From Granulosicoccus sp963833195 (GTDB lineage Bacteria; Pseudomonadota; Gammaproteobacteria; Granulosicoccales; Granulosicoccaceae), in NCBI GenBank assembly GCA_963833195.1, contig CAWHXF010000027.1:4402001-4466000 (forward strand): a stretch of DNA of 64,000 bases, written 5' to 3'. Each line of letters opens with the position of its first letter. Within the stretch, counting starts at the first letter, position 1. Positions 36,891 to 45,303 of the stretch are shown piece by piece. The position numbers and the translations under genes are program-made. The notes under the pieces were generated by a model. It worked only from the letters and a program-made list of their open reading frames with translations, made no database searches and was not told the DNA's origin.

Positions 36891-37715
36891 GTGAGTGGCG
36901 CCCCCGGGCCCGACCGGATCCTCGCCGACCATCGCGTTCTCGTGCAGGGGGCCGGAGACGTCCCGATCGTCTTCGCCCACGGCTACGGCTGCGACCAGAC
37001 CATGTGGCGCCTGGTGGAGCCCGAGTTTCGCGACGCCTACCGCACGGTGCTGTTCGATCACGCCGGCGCCGGGCACAGCGCGCCGTCCACCTACGATGCG
37101 CGGCGCCATTCTCGGCTGCAGGGCTATGCCGACGACGTGCTCCGCATCCTCGATGCGCTGGGCGGGGAGCCGGTCGTGTTCGTGGGGCACTCGGTCAGCG
37201 CGATGATCGGCGCCCTGGCCGCGATCGAACGTCCGTCGGCGTTTCGCGCGCTCGTCATGGTCGCACCCTCGCCGTGCTACCTGAACGACGGCGACTACGC
37301 GGGCGGCCACTCGAGGCAGGACATCGACCAGCTGCTCGAGACGCTCGACACCAACTACCTCGGCTGGTCGAGCGCCATGGCCCCGGTCATCGCGAGCAAC
37401 CCGAGCCGTCCCGAGCTGGCCGGCGAATGGCGCGAGTCGTTCGATGCGGTCGACCCCGCCGTCTCGAAGGCCTTCGGGCGCGTGACGTTCCTGTCGGACA
37501 ACCGCCTGGACCTGCCGCGGGTGTCGACGAAGACGCTGGTGCTGCAATGCTCGGAGGACCTGATCGCCCCGGAGCCCGTCGGACGCTTCATGGCCGAGGC
37601 GCTGCCCGACGCCGACTTCCGCCAGCTCGCCGCGACCGGACACCTGCCGCACCTGAGCGCACCGCAGGAGACCGCTAACGCCGTGCGGGAGTGGTTCCGT
37701 GTGCACGGCATCTGA
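36891..37715 (+). CDS. RsbQ-like alpha/beta hydrolase
   Basis: A 274-residue protein very close in motif content to RsbQ and the plant receptors KAI2/D14. HGYGCDQTMWRLVEP is near residue 25. The nucleophile elbow VGHSVSAMIG is near 100, the acid Asp in LQCSEDLIAPEPVG near 224, and the catalytic His in AATGHLPHLSAP near 249. In Bacillus, RsbQ supplies an unknown hydrophobic molecule to the PAS phosphatase RsbP during energy stress. Here the gene overlaps a PAS histidine kinase by 17 bases, an analogous pairing. GTG 36891 gives the standard family length; TTG 36798 would add 31 residues. A cytosolic enzyme, probably a ligand hydrolase or receptor. Confidence 0.9.
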   Translation: MSGAPGPDRILADHRVLVQGAGDVPIVFAHGYGCDQTMWRLVEPEFRDAYRTVLFDHAGAGHSAPSTYDARRHSRLQGYADDVLRILDALGGEPVVFVGHSVSAMIGALAAIERPSAFRALVMVAPSPCYLNDGDYAGGHSRQDIDQLLETLDTNYLGWSSAMAPVIASNPSRPELAGEWRESFDAVDPAVSKAFGRVTFLSDNRLDLPRVSTKTLVLQCSEDLIAPEPVGRFMAEALPDADFRQLAATGHLPHLSAPQETANAVREWFRVHGI

Positions 37716-38895
37716 CATCGACGACGGCGAGGACGAGGAGCTGGAGGCGCTGCGTGCGTCGTCGGCCGCCGACTTCATCGACCGCTCCCCCGTCGCGCTC
37801 GTCGCGCTGGACGGCTCGAATCGCATCGTCGAGGCGAACGGCACCTTCGCCGACTGGGTCGGACGCGACGTCGAGACCCTCCTGCACCGGCCGTTCGCCG
37901 ACGTCCTGTCGGCCGGCTGGCGCCTGTTCGCCCAGACGCACGTGTACCCGCGCCTGGCGCTGAAAGAGGAAATCGACGGCATCGCGCTCGATCTGGCGAG
38001 ACCCGATGGCGAGCGCCGTCACGTGCTGATGACCGCGCGCAGCTACCCGCGCCGGGACGGATCGCTCGGCATTGCCCGCGTCGCGCTGTTCGACGCCCGG
38101 GAGCGGCGCGGCTACGAGCTCGAGCTGTTGCGCCAGCGGCGCACCGCCGAGGAGAACCTGCGCATGACGAGCGCGCTGATGCGCATGGTCGGCCACGACC
38201 TGCGCTCGCCGCTGAGCGCGATCGGCTACGCCACCGAATCGCTGTCGATCCAGGGTGCCGACCCGGACGACCTGGCGCTGATCGAGCGGTCCCAGAAACT
38301 GGTGCTCGGCCTCGCCGACCAGATCGTGGAGTTCGAGAGGATCCGGGACGGGGTCGAGACGACCGTCCCGGTGGAGTTCGACCTGCGCGGCGAGCTCGCC
38401 GAGCTGATCGACTCGGTGCGCCGCACGACGCTCCGGCCGGGCGTGGAGCTGGCGCTGGAGGTCGGGTCGGACGTCCCGGAGCGGCTCGTCGGCCAGCCGC
38501 TCCACCTCGTGCAGGTCTTCGCCAACCTGATCGGCAACGCCGCGAAGTTCACCTACTCCGGCCTCATCGGCGTACGGGTCGACCGGGTCGGCCCGGTCGA
38601 CGAGTCCACCGGGCGCGTGCGGCTGTGCGGCGAGGTCAGCGACACCGGCATCGGCATCGCCGCCAACGAGCTCGAGCTCGTGCTCGAGCCGTTCGCGCAG
38701 TCGGCCGAGCGCATCGACGACCGCCACCCCGGCTTCGGCCTCGGGCTGTCGATCGTGGTCGCGCTGCTCGACCAGCTCGGCGGGCAGCTGCGGGTCGAGA
38801 GCGAGGAGGGCAACGGCTCGCGCTTCCGCTTCGAGGCGGTGCTGGGCACGCCCGCGGCGAGCGATCGGGCCGGACTGGCGGCCCCGCTCGCGTAG
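37699..38895 (+). CDS. PAS-domain sensor histidine kinase coupled to RsbQ-like protein
   Basis: A 398-residue soluble kinase without membrane segments. The PAS domain spans about 25-135 (FIDRSPVALVALDGSNRIVEANGTFADWVG ... SLGIARVALFDA), then a coiled coil (LELLRQRRTAEENL). HisKA carries the phospho-His in MVGHDLRSPLSAIGY near 165. The ATPase domain has N-box NLIGNAAKFTYSG near 276, G1 DTGIGIA near 315 and G2 GFGLGLSIV near 345. The PAS/RsbQ overlap implies that the PAS domain senses whatever the hydrolase makes or binds. No response regulator lies adjacent, so the output partner is encoded elsewhere. GTG start; ends with TAG. Confidence 0.9.
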   Translation: MCTASDIDDGEDEELEALRASSAADFIDRSPVALVALDGSNRIVEANGTFADWVGRDVETLLHRPFADVLSAGWRLFAQTHVYPRLALKEEIDGIALDLARPDGERRHVLMTARSYPRRDGSLGIARVALFDARERRGYELELLRQRRTAEENLRMTSALMRMVGHDLRSPLSAIGYATESLSIQGADPDDLALIERSQKLVLGLADQIVEFERIRDGVETTVPVEFDLRGELAELIDSVRRTTLRPGVELALEVGSDVPERLVGQPLHLVQVFANLIGNAAKFTYSGLIGVRVDRVGPVDESTGRVRLCGEVSDTGIGIAANELELVLEPFAQSAERIDDRHPGFGLGLSIVVALLDQLGGQLRVESEEGNGSRFRFEAVLGTPAASDRAGLAAPLA

Positions 38896-39017
38896 GCACG
38901 TCGCGCTCGCCGGCACCGACCGGGGCCGGCGGAACGTCCCTCATCGACGATCGCCCCGTACGAGTCTTGCGCCTGTAGTGTCCGCGGACCCATCGCCGTC
39001 GAGCGAGCGACCCGGCG

Positions 39018-39656
39018 GTGCCCGTACCCCGGGACGTCACCCGGAGCCCGAACTTGTCCTTCCAGCCTTCCCCCCTCCCGCGCCGCGCCGGCGTGCTCGC
39101 CGTCGCCATCCTCGGCACCTGCGTGACGGTCGGGGGCTGCTCCACCCGCCAGGTCGTGGATCCGCTGGAAGGCTCGACGGCGCAGCGACTCGTGACCTAC
39201 AGCCTCGATCAGTTCGTGGACGAGCTGCTGGCACAGCCGGAGATCGCGGAGGTGGCCGGCGATACCGTGCGACTGGACGTGCACTTCCTGCGGGGACACC
39301 CCCTGGGGCGCTATTCGGAGCGCCTGATCGACACCCAGCTGCAGCTGACCCACGGAATCAGGGTGGCGCGGCCGGACGAGTCTGCGACGGTTGAGCTCGA
39401 CGTGTTCTTCAACTCCATGGGCACCGACAACGACGAGTTCGGGCTGACCCTGCCGACGCTCGGCCTGACGCCCGGAGCGAGCTCGATCAACCTGCTCGCG
39501 CTCGACATGTACCACGGCATCACCGAAGGCTACGCCGTGATCCGATCGGATCGGGGTCGCAGCATCCGGAAGACGCAAAGGGTGCTGGCGCGGATTCGAC
39601 GGGACAACGTCTCGACGCCGATCATCGATTTCCCGATCAATCAGCTCGAGGACTGA
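39018..39656 (+). CDS. Lipoprotein of unknown function
   Basis: About 212 residues. A type II signal peptide is visible: basic RR, then AGVLAVAILGTCVTVGGC, with the lipobox Cys near residue 41 from GTG 39018 or 29 from TTG 39054; the start is undecided. The mature protein has TAQRLVTYSLDQFVDELL, a strand LDVHFLRGH, RLIDTQLQLTHGIRV, and FGLTLPTLGLTPG near the end. I do not recognise a named family with confidence; the layout is similar to small domain-of-unknown-function lipoproteins. It follows the kinase by about 120 bases on the same strand, but nothing proves co-transcription. Confidence 0.7.
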   Translation: MPVPRDVTRSPNLSFQPSPLPRRAGVLAVAILGTCVTVGGCSTRQVVDPLEGSTAQRLVTYSLDQFVDELLAQPEIAEVAGDTVRLDVHFLRGHPLGRYSERLIDTQLQLTHGIRVARPDESATVELDVFFNSMGTDNDEFGLTLPTLGLTPGASSINLLALDMYHGITEGYAVIRSDRGRSIRKTQRVLARIRRDNVSTPIIDFPINQLED

Positions 39657-39876
39657 GCTCCGTCGCCGCCCGCTTCCGGGACGTCCACGGTCGGTCCGTT
39701 CCCGGCCGAGAACTGCCAGGCGGTCGCGGCGATGAGATCCACGGCGCTTCGCGATTCGTCCGACTTCTTCGAGCTGCGCCGTGGGCGCCGAGCCCCGACA
39801 CCCGGCCCACCTCCGAAGCCGCGGGCTTGTGAGCCCCGGCGCCGCCACGCCCTTCGACCACGAGCGACCCGAACCC

Positions 39877-40521
39877 ATGTCCAAACACTTCCGATTGACC
39901 GCCGCCGCCGCTGCCGTCTGCAGCCTCACCCTCGGCGCCTGCGCCGCGCCTTCCGTCGATGCGCAGACCGACGGCGAGCCGGGCTTCTTCATCACGAGCG
40001 TGAACCCGGGCGACGGCGCGAACCTTGGCGGCCTTTCCGGCGCGGACGCGTACTGCACCACGCTCGCCGAGGCGGCGGGTCTGGAGCGGCGCACCTGGGC
40101 CGCCTACCTGTCCTCGAGCGAGGAGGACGCGCGGGATCGTATCGGCGACGGCCCCTGGTACAACGTCGACGGGACGCTGGTGGCCGAGGACGTCGATCAG
40201 CTGCACGACGCCGCGGCGAACATGGTGAACAAGCAGGCGGCGCTGAGCGAGACCGGCGAGATGATCAACGGTCGCGGCGACGAGCCGAACCGGCACGACA
40301 TCCTGACCGGTTCCGCCGCGGACGGGACGCTTTCGGGCTCCGCCTGCGACGACTGGACGAGCGATGGCGAGGGCTCGGCGATGGTCGGGCACCACGATCG
40401 CACCGGCGGCGGCGACGATCCGACCTCGTGGAACTCCGCGCACGGCTCGCGCGGCTGCTCGCTCGAGGACCTGCGCGGCACGGGCGGCGACGGGCTGTTC
40501 TACTGCTTCGCGACCGACTGA
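39877..40521 (+). CDS. Exported lectin-like (DUF1554-type) lipoprotein
   Basis: A 214-residue protein starting at ATG 39877. The signal peptide KHFRLTAAAAAVCSLTLGAC ends with a lipobox Cys. The mature part FFITSVNPGDGANLGGLSGADAYCTTLAEAAGL, TWAAYLSSSEEDARDRIG, PWYNVDGTLVAED, CDDWTSDGEGSAMVGHHD and a final GDGLFYCFATD follow the pattern of DUF1554/C-type-lectin-like domains, with paired Cys residues. These occur in surface proteins of environmental bacteria; ligands are mostly unknown. It lies just before a YHYH lipoprotein on the same strand. Confidence 0.75.
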   Translation: MSKHFRLTAAAAAVCSLTLGACAAPSVDAQTDGEPGFFITSVNPGDGANLGGLSGADAYCTTLAEAAGLERRTWAAYLSSSEEDARDRIGDGPWYNVDGTLVAEDVDQLHDAAANMVNKQAALSETGEMINGRGDEPNRHDILTGSAADGTLSGSACDDWTSDGEGSAMVGHHDRTGGGDDPTSWNSAHGSRGCSLEDLRGTGGDGLFYCFATD

Positions 40522-40545
40522 TCGAACGCCTTCGGTCCGGGAACC

Positions 40546-41661
40546 GTGAAGATGATGATCCGCTCCTCGAGACTGCCCGCCATGGGCGCGATGCTGTGCT
40601 GTCTCGCACTGAACGCCGCCGGCTGCAGCTCGACGGGTGACGACGATGGCGAGATCGGCGATGCGACTGCCGATTCAGCGACCGACGCGACGGACGTCGT
40701 GGGCAACTTCGACGCCTCGATGTTCGGTGACGCGCTGCGCAGCGTCGAACAGGAGCAGTGCACGCTGGACAGCGGCACGACGACGACCTGCATGCGACTG
40801 ACCTTCTCATCCAACCCGGTCGGCGACGCCGAGGGCGAGGGCACGGTCGGTCCCTACTGCCCGGAGTCCATCACCACGCCGCGCGACGAGGCGGGCTTCG
40901 GCGTCTACGACGGGGCGACGACGCCCGGCTTCCAACCGCTGGTGGACGCGGCGACCGCGATGGACGCGGACGGCTTCGACATCGTGAACGAGGACGGAAC
41001 CATCAACGTCGACGACCTCTCCGGCGGCGCGGAGCGGGGACTGAGCTACTGCCTGGAGGCGCCGTTCGACTCGACGCTGGAGCTGGCCTTCCTGATCCCG
41101 GTGCAGCCCGAGCTCCGGGGCGAACCGTGGGACGTGGGCACGGTCTCGAGCGTCGGCGTCGGCGTGGACGGCGTACCCCTCAAGGGCTACACGCCCGGCG
41201 TGGCCGTGGCCGAGGCGGGTGTGCGCGGCACCGGCAGCGGCAACATCCCGTCGCTCGACCACTGCGGCGGGCATCCCGACCCGGCCGGCTACTACCACTG
41301 GCACCTGGTGCCGCAGGGCACGAACGTGGTGCTGGCCTCCGACACCTACGACTACACCGGGCAGTACGGCATCACCTGCAGCAACCCGAACGTCGCCTTC
41401 GACGAGCCGGCGAGCCTCGCGGGGGTGGCGAAGGACGGTTTCCCCCTCTACGGCCCGTTCGATTCGGTGGACGGCGCCGACACGCCGCCCGAGGAGGTGG
41501 CGACGCTCGACGAGTGCAACGGTCACGCGCACGCCACCGAGGCGTTCCCCGACGGCGTCTATCACTACCATGCGCTGTCAGACGCCGCGCCCAACATCCC
41601 GCCCTGCCTGATGGGCAGCTTCGTCGAACGGGACTTTCTCGTCGACGGGCGTGCCCGCTAG
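40546..41661 (+). CDS. YHYH-domain lipoprotein
   Basis: A 371-residue exported protein. LPAMGAMLCCLALNAAGC is a lipoprotein signal with Cys near residue 27; an acidic linker follows (DDDGEIGDATADSATDATD). The YHYH domain is clear in its second half: HCGGHPDPAGYYHWHLVP near 245, FPLYGPFDSVDG near 300, and DECNGHAHATEAFPDGVYHYH near 325. Histidine-rich paired motifs suggest metal binding, but the family has no established function that I can state. GTG 40546 or ATG 40552 may be the start. The gene ends with TAG and overlaps the next by 11 bases, so the two are probably co-translated. Confidence 0.85.
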   Translation: MKMMIRSSRLPAMGAMLCCLALNAAGCSSTGDDDGEIGDATADSATDATDVVGNFDASMFGDALRSVEQEQCTLDSGTTTTCMRLTFSSNPVGDAEGEGTVGPYCPESITTPRDEAGFGVYDGATTPGFQPLVDAATAMDADGFDIVNEDGTINVDDLSGGAERGLSYCLEAPFDSTLELAFLIPVQPELRGEPWDVGTVSSVGVGVDGVPLKGYTPGVAVAEAGVRGTGSGNIPSLDHCGGHPDPAGYYHWHLVPQGTNVVLASDTYDYTGQYGITCSNPNVAFDEPASLAGVAKDGFPLYGPFDSVDGADTPPEEVATLDECNGHAHATEAFPDGVYHYHALSDAAPNIPPCLMGSFVERDFLVDGRAR

Positions 41662-42019
41662 CGCTCGACTGCCCGCGACGCTCCTGTTCGTCGGGGCGCT
41701 GATGGGCATGCTCGCTTGCGCCTCGGCGCACGACGCCGGCGTCGCATCCATCAGGATCGTCCGACAGCCGTCGCACGCCTGGAGGTTCGAGCTGCAGACG
41801 CCGCTACCGGGCCTGGACCGGTCGATGCGGCGGTTCCACGAGGCGCGCTCGCGCGGGCTCGGCGAGCTCGACACGGGCGGCACCCGCTACGATGAGGCGG
41901 GGCAGACCAACGTCCTGTGGCACGTCGACGGCGAGCGCAGCGAGCATCACGTGCTCGGCGCGGACGACGACTTCACGGTGATCGATTCCGCGTTCTACGC
42001 GCCGATCGAAGGGCGATGA
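41651..42019 (+). CDS. Small exported protein coupled to the YHYH gene
   Basis: A 122-residue protein with an N-terminal hydrophobic signal (LPATLLFVGALMGMLACASAHD). The mature part has IRIVRQPSHAWRFELQTPLPGLD and later TNVLWHVDGERSEHHVLGADDDFTVIDSAFYAPI. I do not recognise the family. Its start lies inside the YHYH gene end, which suggests a shared function, perhaps as a periplasmic partner. GTG start. Confidence 0.65.
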   Translation: MPASARLPATLLFVGALMGMLACASAHDAGVASIRIVRQPSHAWRFELQTPLPGLDRSMRRFHEARSRGLGELDTGGTRYDEAGQTNVLWHVDGERSEHHVLGADDDFTVIDSAFYAPIEGR

Positions 42020-42182
42020 ACCGGCCCCGCCCCCGCTCGATCCGAGCTGCCGGGCCGCTCGCCGTGGGCGGTTGCAACGGCAATGGCGAGCGATGCCGCT
42101 ACTGCATCGGGAGCACGGTCACGGGGCCGTTCCATCGCCTCGCGAGCGACCGATCGGACGCGCGCTCCGAAAAGTGGCGCGC

Positions 42183-42779
42183 TCAGTCGCCCGGCGGCTT
42201 CCAACGCACCGGCGGTGGCACGTGCAGGCGCAGCCCGTCGCCGAGCGCGAGTCGGCCGGGCCGCTCCACCCAGAGCGTGACGCCGCGTCGTCCGACGGCG
42301 GCCTTGGCGAAGCGCTTGCCGTGCCCAGGACGGTGCCGCTCGATCACCCCGCCCGGGAAGCGGCACGGCGCGTTCTCCATGTCGACGACGAACGCGGTAC
42401 CGGCGTTCTCGCCGGTCTCGACGATCAGGCGCGACGAGGGCGGCAGGGCGCTGAAGTCGTGTATTCCCTCGACGACCAGATTCGCGCCGAGCCATGCCGG
42501 CGGCAGTTCCCCGAGGTCGAGCGCGTCGGCGATCTCGCCGATCTGTTCGTGCGACAGGGCCGAGACCTGACGCGTGTTGCGGATCGTCGTCCCCTTCGGG
42601 TACTGCAGGCGGACCCGCGAGCAGCTCGCGCGCGTGACGCCGCCGTGCGTCTCGCCGACGAAGCCCGACCAGTCGATCTCGACGGACGCGACCGGCGCGC
42701 TCTCGAGACCGTTCCCGTCCGCGTTCACGAGCAGGGCGACGACGCGGCCGCGCACGTCGGTCGGGGAGAGCATGGGCAT
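42183..42779 (-). CDS. MOSC-domain protein
   Basis: A 198-residue MOSC (molybdenum cofactor sulfurase C-terminal) protein. Visible text is VEIDWSGFVGETHGG, then VRLQYPKGTTIRNTRQVSALSHEQIGEIADAL, LGANLVVEGIHDFSALPP, and ENAPCRFPGGVIERHRPG with the conserved Cys, then FAKAAVGRRGVTLWVERPG. MOSC domains bind or transfer sulfur through the conserved Cys, in some families together with molybdenum cofactor. The enzyme is soluble; the substrate is unknown. It is divergent from the phospholipase D gene (168 bases). ATG 42779 gives the full domain. Confidence 0.85.
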   Translation of the reverse strand: MPMLSPTDVRGRVVALLVNADGNGLESAPVASVEIDWSGFVGETHGGVTRASCSRVRLQYPKGTTIRNTRQVSALSHEQIGEIADALDLGELPPAWLGANLVVEGIHDFSALPPSSRLIVETGENAGTAFVVDMENAPCRFPGGVIERHRPGHGKRFAKAAVGRRGVTLWVERPGRLALGDGLRLHVPPPVRWKPPGD

Positions 42780-42947
42780 GTGACGGCGGGCACATCGGCG
42801 ATTCCTGGGTCGGCTCTTGTATCGTGATCGGCGCCCTTCGCGCCACCCCGCCGTTCGCCCGATCGCTCGCGCCGCGCCGACACCCGCGCCTTCTGCGGAA
42901 GCCGGCGAGCGCCGGACATCGATCGACCGCTTGCCCTCGGAATCCTC

Positions 42948-44546
42948 ATGTCGCACCGTCCGTCGTTCATGGTGACCGTCCGGCTGACCCACGAGGCGGC
43001 CTCGCGTCGTCGTCGCGCAGCCCTTGCCTTGCTGCTGCCGGTGCTGCTCGCTTCGGGATGCTCCATGCCGTCGCTCGAGGGCCGCGGCAAGTCGGTGGCG
43101 CTGCCCGTCGACGAGGCCGCCCGGACGCGCCTCGGACAGGCTCTCGCGCCCCGCCTCGCGCGCCATCCGGACGAAAGCGGCTTTCGCATGCTGGAGGACT
43201 CGCGCGACGCGTTCGCCGCGCGCGTGCTGCTCGCGCGCGCGGCCGAGCGCACGCTCGACGTGCAGTACTACATCTGGCACCCCGATACATCGGGCCTGCT
43301 GCTCGTCGACGCCCTGCACGAGGCGGCCGATCGCGGCGTGCGAGTGCGCCTCCTGCTCGACGACTTCGGCACCGGCGGGCTCGACGCCGAGCTCGCGCGC
43401 CTGGACGCGCGCCCCGAGATCGAGGTGCGGCTGTGGAACCCGTTCGCCGTGCGCTCGTTCAAGTACATCGGCTTCCTGACGAACTTCTCGCGCGCCAACC
43501 GGCGCATGCACAACAAGTCGTTCACGGCCGACAACCGCGCGTCCGTCATCGGCGGACGCAACGTCGGCGACGAGTACTTCGGCGCGACCACCGGCATCGC
43601 CAAGCGCGATCTCGACGTGCTCGCGGGCGGGCCGATCGTCGAGGCCGTGTCGACGGATTTCGACCGCTATTGGGCGAGCGGCTCGGCGTACCCGCTCGCG
43701 CGCGTGCTCGGCACCGATGCGGTGTCCGAGGCCGAAGCGCGCGGATTGCCGGAACGATCGGCCGATCCGGTGCGGGAGCGCTACCTGGCGGCGGTGCGCG
43801 ACTCGGATTTCGTCGACGCGTTGCTCGCGGGCGAGCTCGAACTGGAGTGGGCCCGGGCGACGATGGTCAGCGACGATCCGGCAAAGGGGCAGGGGGCCCT
43901 CGACGGGCAGGCGCTGCTGATGAACCAGTTGCCGGCGGCGCTCGGGCGAGCGGAGCGCGAGCTCGTGCTCGTCTCGCCGTATCTGGTCCCGACCGAGGCC
44001 GGCACTCAAGCCTTCGTGGATCTCGCCGCGCGGGGCGTCGAGGTCTCGATCCTGACCAACTCGCTCGAGGCGACGGACTCGGTGCCGGTGCACGCGGGCT
44101 ACGCGAAGCGGCGCCGGGCGCTGCTCGACGCCGGAGTCTCGCTGTACGAGATGAAGCGGCTGGCCGGCATGCCCGAGCCGAGCTCCGGTGTCGGGTCCGC
44201 CCCGTTCGCCAGCTCCGCCTCGAGCCTGCACGCCAAGACCTTCGGCGTCGACCGGGAGCGAGTGTTCATCGGCTCGTTCAACTTCGATCCGCGATCGATG
44301 CATCTGAACACCGAGCTCGGCTTCGTCATCGAGAGCCCGCCGATCGCGCGCGAGTTGCACGAGGTGTTCGACGGCGTCGCCGAGGCGGGCGGCTACGAGG
44401 TCAGGCTCGACGAACGGAACGAACTCGAGTGGGTCGAGCGCACCGCCGACGGCACCATCGTCCACAGCGGCGAGCCGGGAGCTGGTCCGTTCAAGCGGGT
44501 TATCCTCGCGATCACCTCGTGGCTGCCGGTGGAATGGCTGCTCTGA
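42948..44546 (+). CDS. Phospholipase D family protein, ClsC-like cardiolipin synthase
   Basis: A 532-residue protein with two HKD phosphodiesterase motifs: MHNKSFTADNRASVIGGRN near residue 190 and LHAKTFGVDRERVFIGSFNF near 428. LDVQYYIWHPDTSGLLLVDAL lies near 105. The N-terminus has a lipoprotein signal (ALALLLPVLLASGC), so it is anchored to the cell envelope. ClsC-like enzymes join two phospholipids (phosphatidylglycerol with phosphatidylethanolamine) to make cardiolipin. The C-terminus ends with a hydrophobic ILAITSWLPVEWLL, as in the YmdC group. It stands alone, divergent from the MOSC gene. Confidence 0.88.
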   Translation: MSHRPSFMVTVRLTHEAASRRRRAALALLLPVLLASGCSMPSLEGRGKSVALPVDEAARTRLGQALAPRLARHPDESGFRMLEDSRDAFAARVLLARAAERTLDVQYYIWHPDTSGLLLVDALHEAADRGVRVRLLLDDFGTGGLDAELARLDARPEIEVRLWNPFAVRSFKYIGFLTNFSRANRRMHNKSFTADNRASVIGGRNVGDEYFGATTGIAKRDLDVLAGGPIVEAVSTDFDRYWASGSAYPLARVLGTDAVSEAEARGLPERSADPVRERYLAAVRDSDFVDALLAGELELEWARATMVSDDPAKGQGALDGQALLMNQLPAALGRAERELVLVSPYLVPTEAGTQAFVDLAARGVEVSILTNSLEATDSVPVHAGYAKRRRALLDAGVSLYEMKRLAGMPEPSSGVGSAPFASSASSLHAKTFGVDRERVFIGSFNFDPRSMHLNTELGFVIESPPIARELHEVFDGVAEAGGYEVRLDERNELEWVERTADGTIVHSGEPGAGPFKRVILAITSWLPVEWLL

Positions 44547-44640
44547 ACGGCCAGCCCCGCCCGGCGCTGCCCGGTCACTATCACCGGACGCGAGCGCGGC
44601 GGCGCGATGGCCTTGCGGTCGTGCGGCGAACAAGGTGTTC

Positions 44641-44802
44641 ATGTCCACCAAGGACACGTTGACCCGTTCCCGCATGGCAGGTGCCATCCTTGCGTTGGCC
44701 GCCTCGTTCGCCATCGCCGGGTACAGGAACGATGTGTGCCGCAGCAGTGCCGGCCCGGGCAGGCAGGAGCCACCCGGCCGGAGCGAGAAGCTACGGATGT
44801 GA
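44641..44802 (+). CDS. Short ORF with signal-like N-terminus before the group II intron
   Basis: ATG 44641 to TGA 44800-44802, 53 residues: STKDTLTRSRMAGAILALAASFAIAGY then a polar tail. The N-terminal half looks like an export signal or membrane anchor, but no domain follows. It may be the first part of a gene broken before the intron, or a chance frame. The gap 44547-44886 holds nothing else that I can support. Confidence 0.35.
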   Translation: MSTKDTLTRSRMAGAILALAASFAIAGYRNDVCRSSAGPGRQEPPGRSEKLRM

Positions 44803-45303
44803 TGGAGGAATCGTGGCCCTCCGGAGTCTGCCTGCAGAGGGCCGGCTCCAAACCGCCCCGAGCGGCATTGGCTGAAGACCGTTGTCGTGAGCGTCCGGGG
44901 AAAAGGCGAGCCCATGTGGACTCGTCAGGTATGGATCAGGAAGACGAGTGCAAGCGAACCAGCGTTCAGGCGTCGTGAATACCACAACGACATCAAAACC
45001 GGGGGCCATCGTTTCTCCCGGGACAAGCCCACCGGAGACTCTGCTTACCGGGTGGGCGGTGTCCGGCGTATAGCTGGCGTGAGCCTGATCCAGGCGCATC
45101 CGTGGAACTGCGGGAACTCGGGTCCGTGATGCCAAGGGAGAAGACCAAGTGAAGAAAAGCGAGGTCGAGAGTACCGAAGCACGGTCCGAGGACGGACCGG
45201 CTCGTAGTAGCGTCGATGCCGCTGTAACGGCGGCGGAGCGAAGGGGCCGGGTTGTTCCTGTCGAGGCGTGCGTCAACTTCGCCGGTACGGGGAGGATGAG
45301 CGC

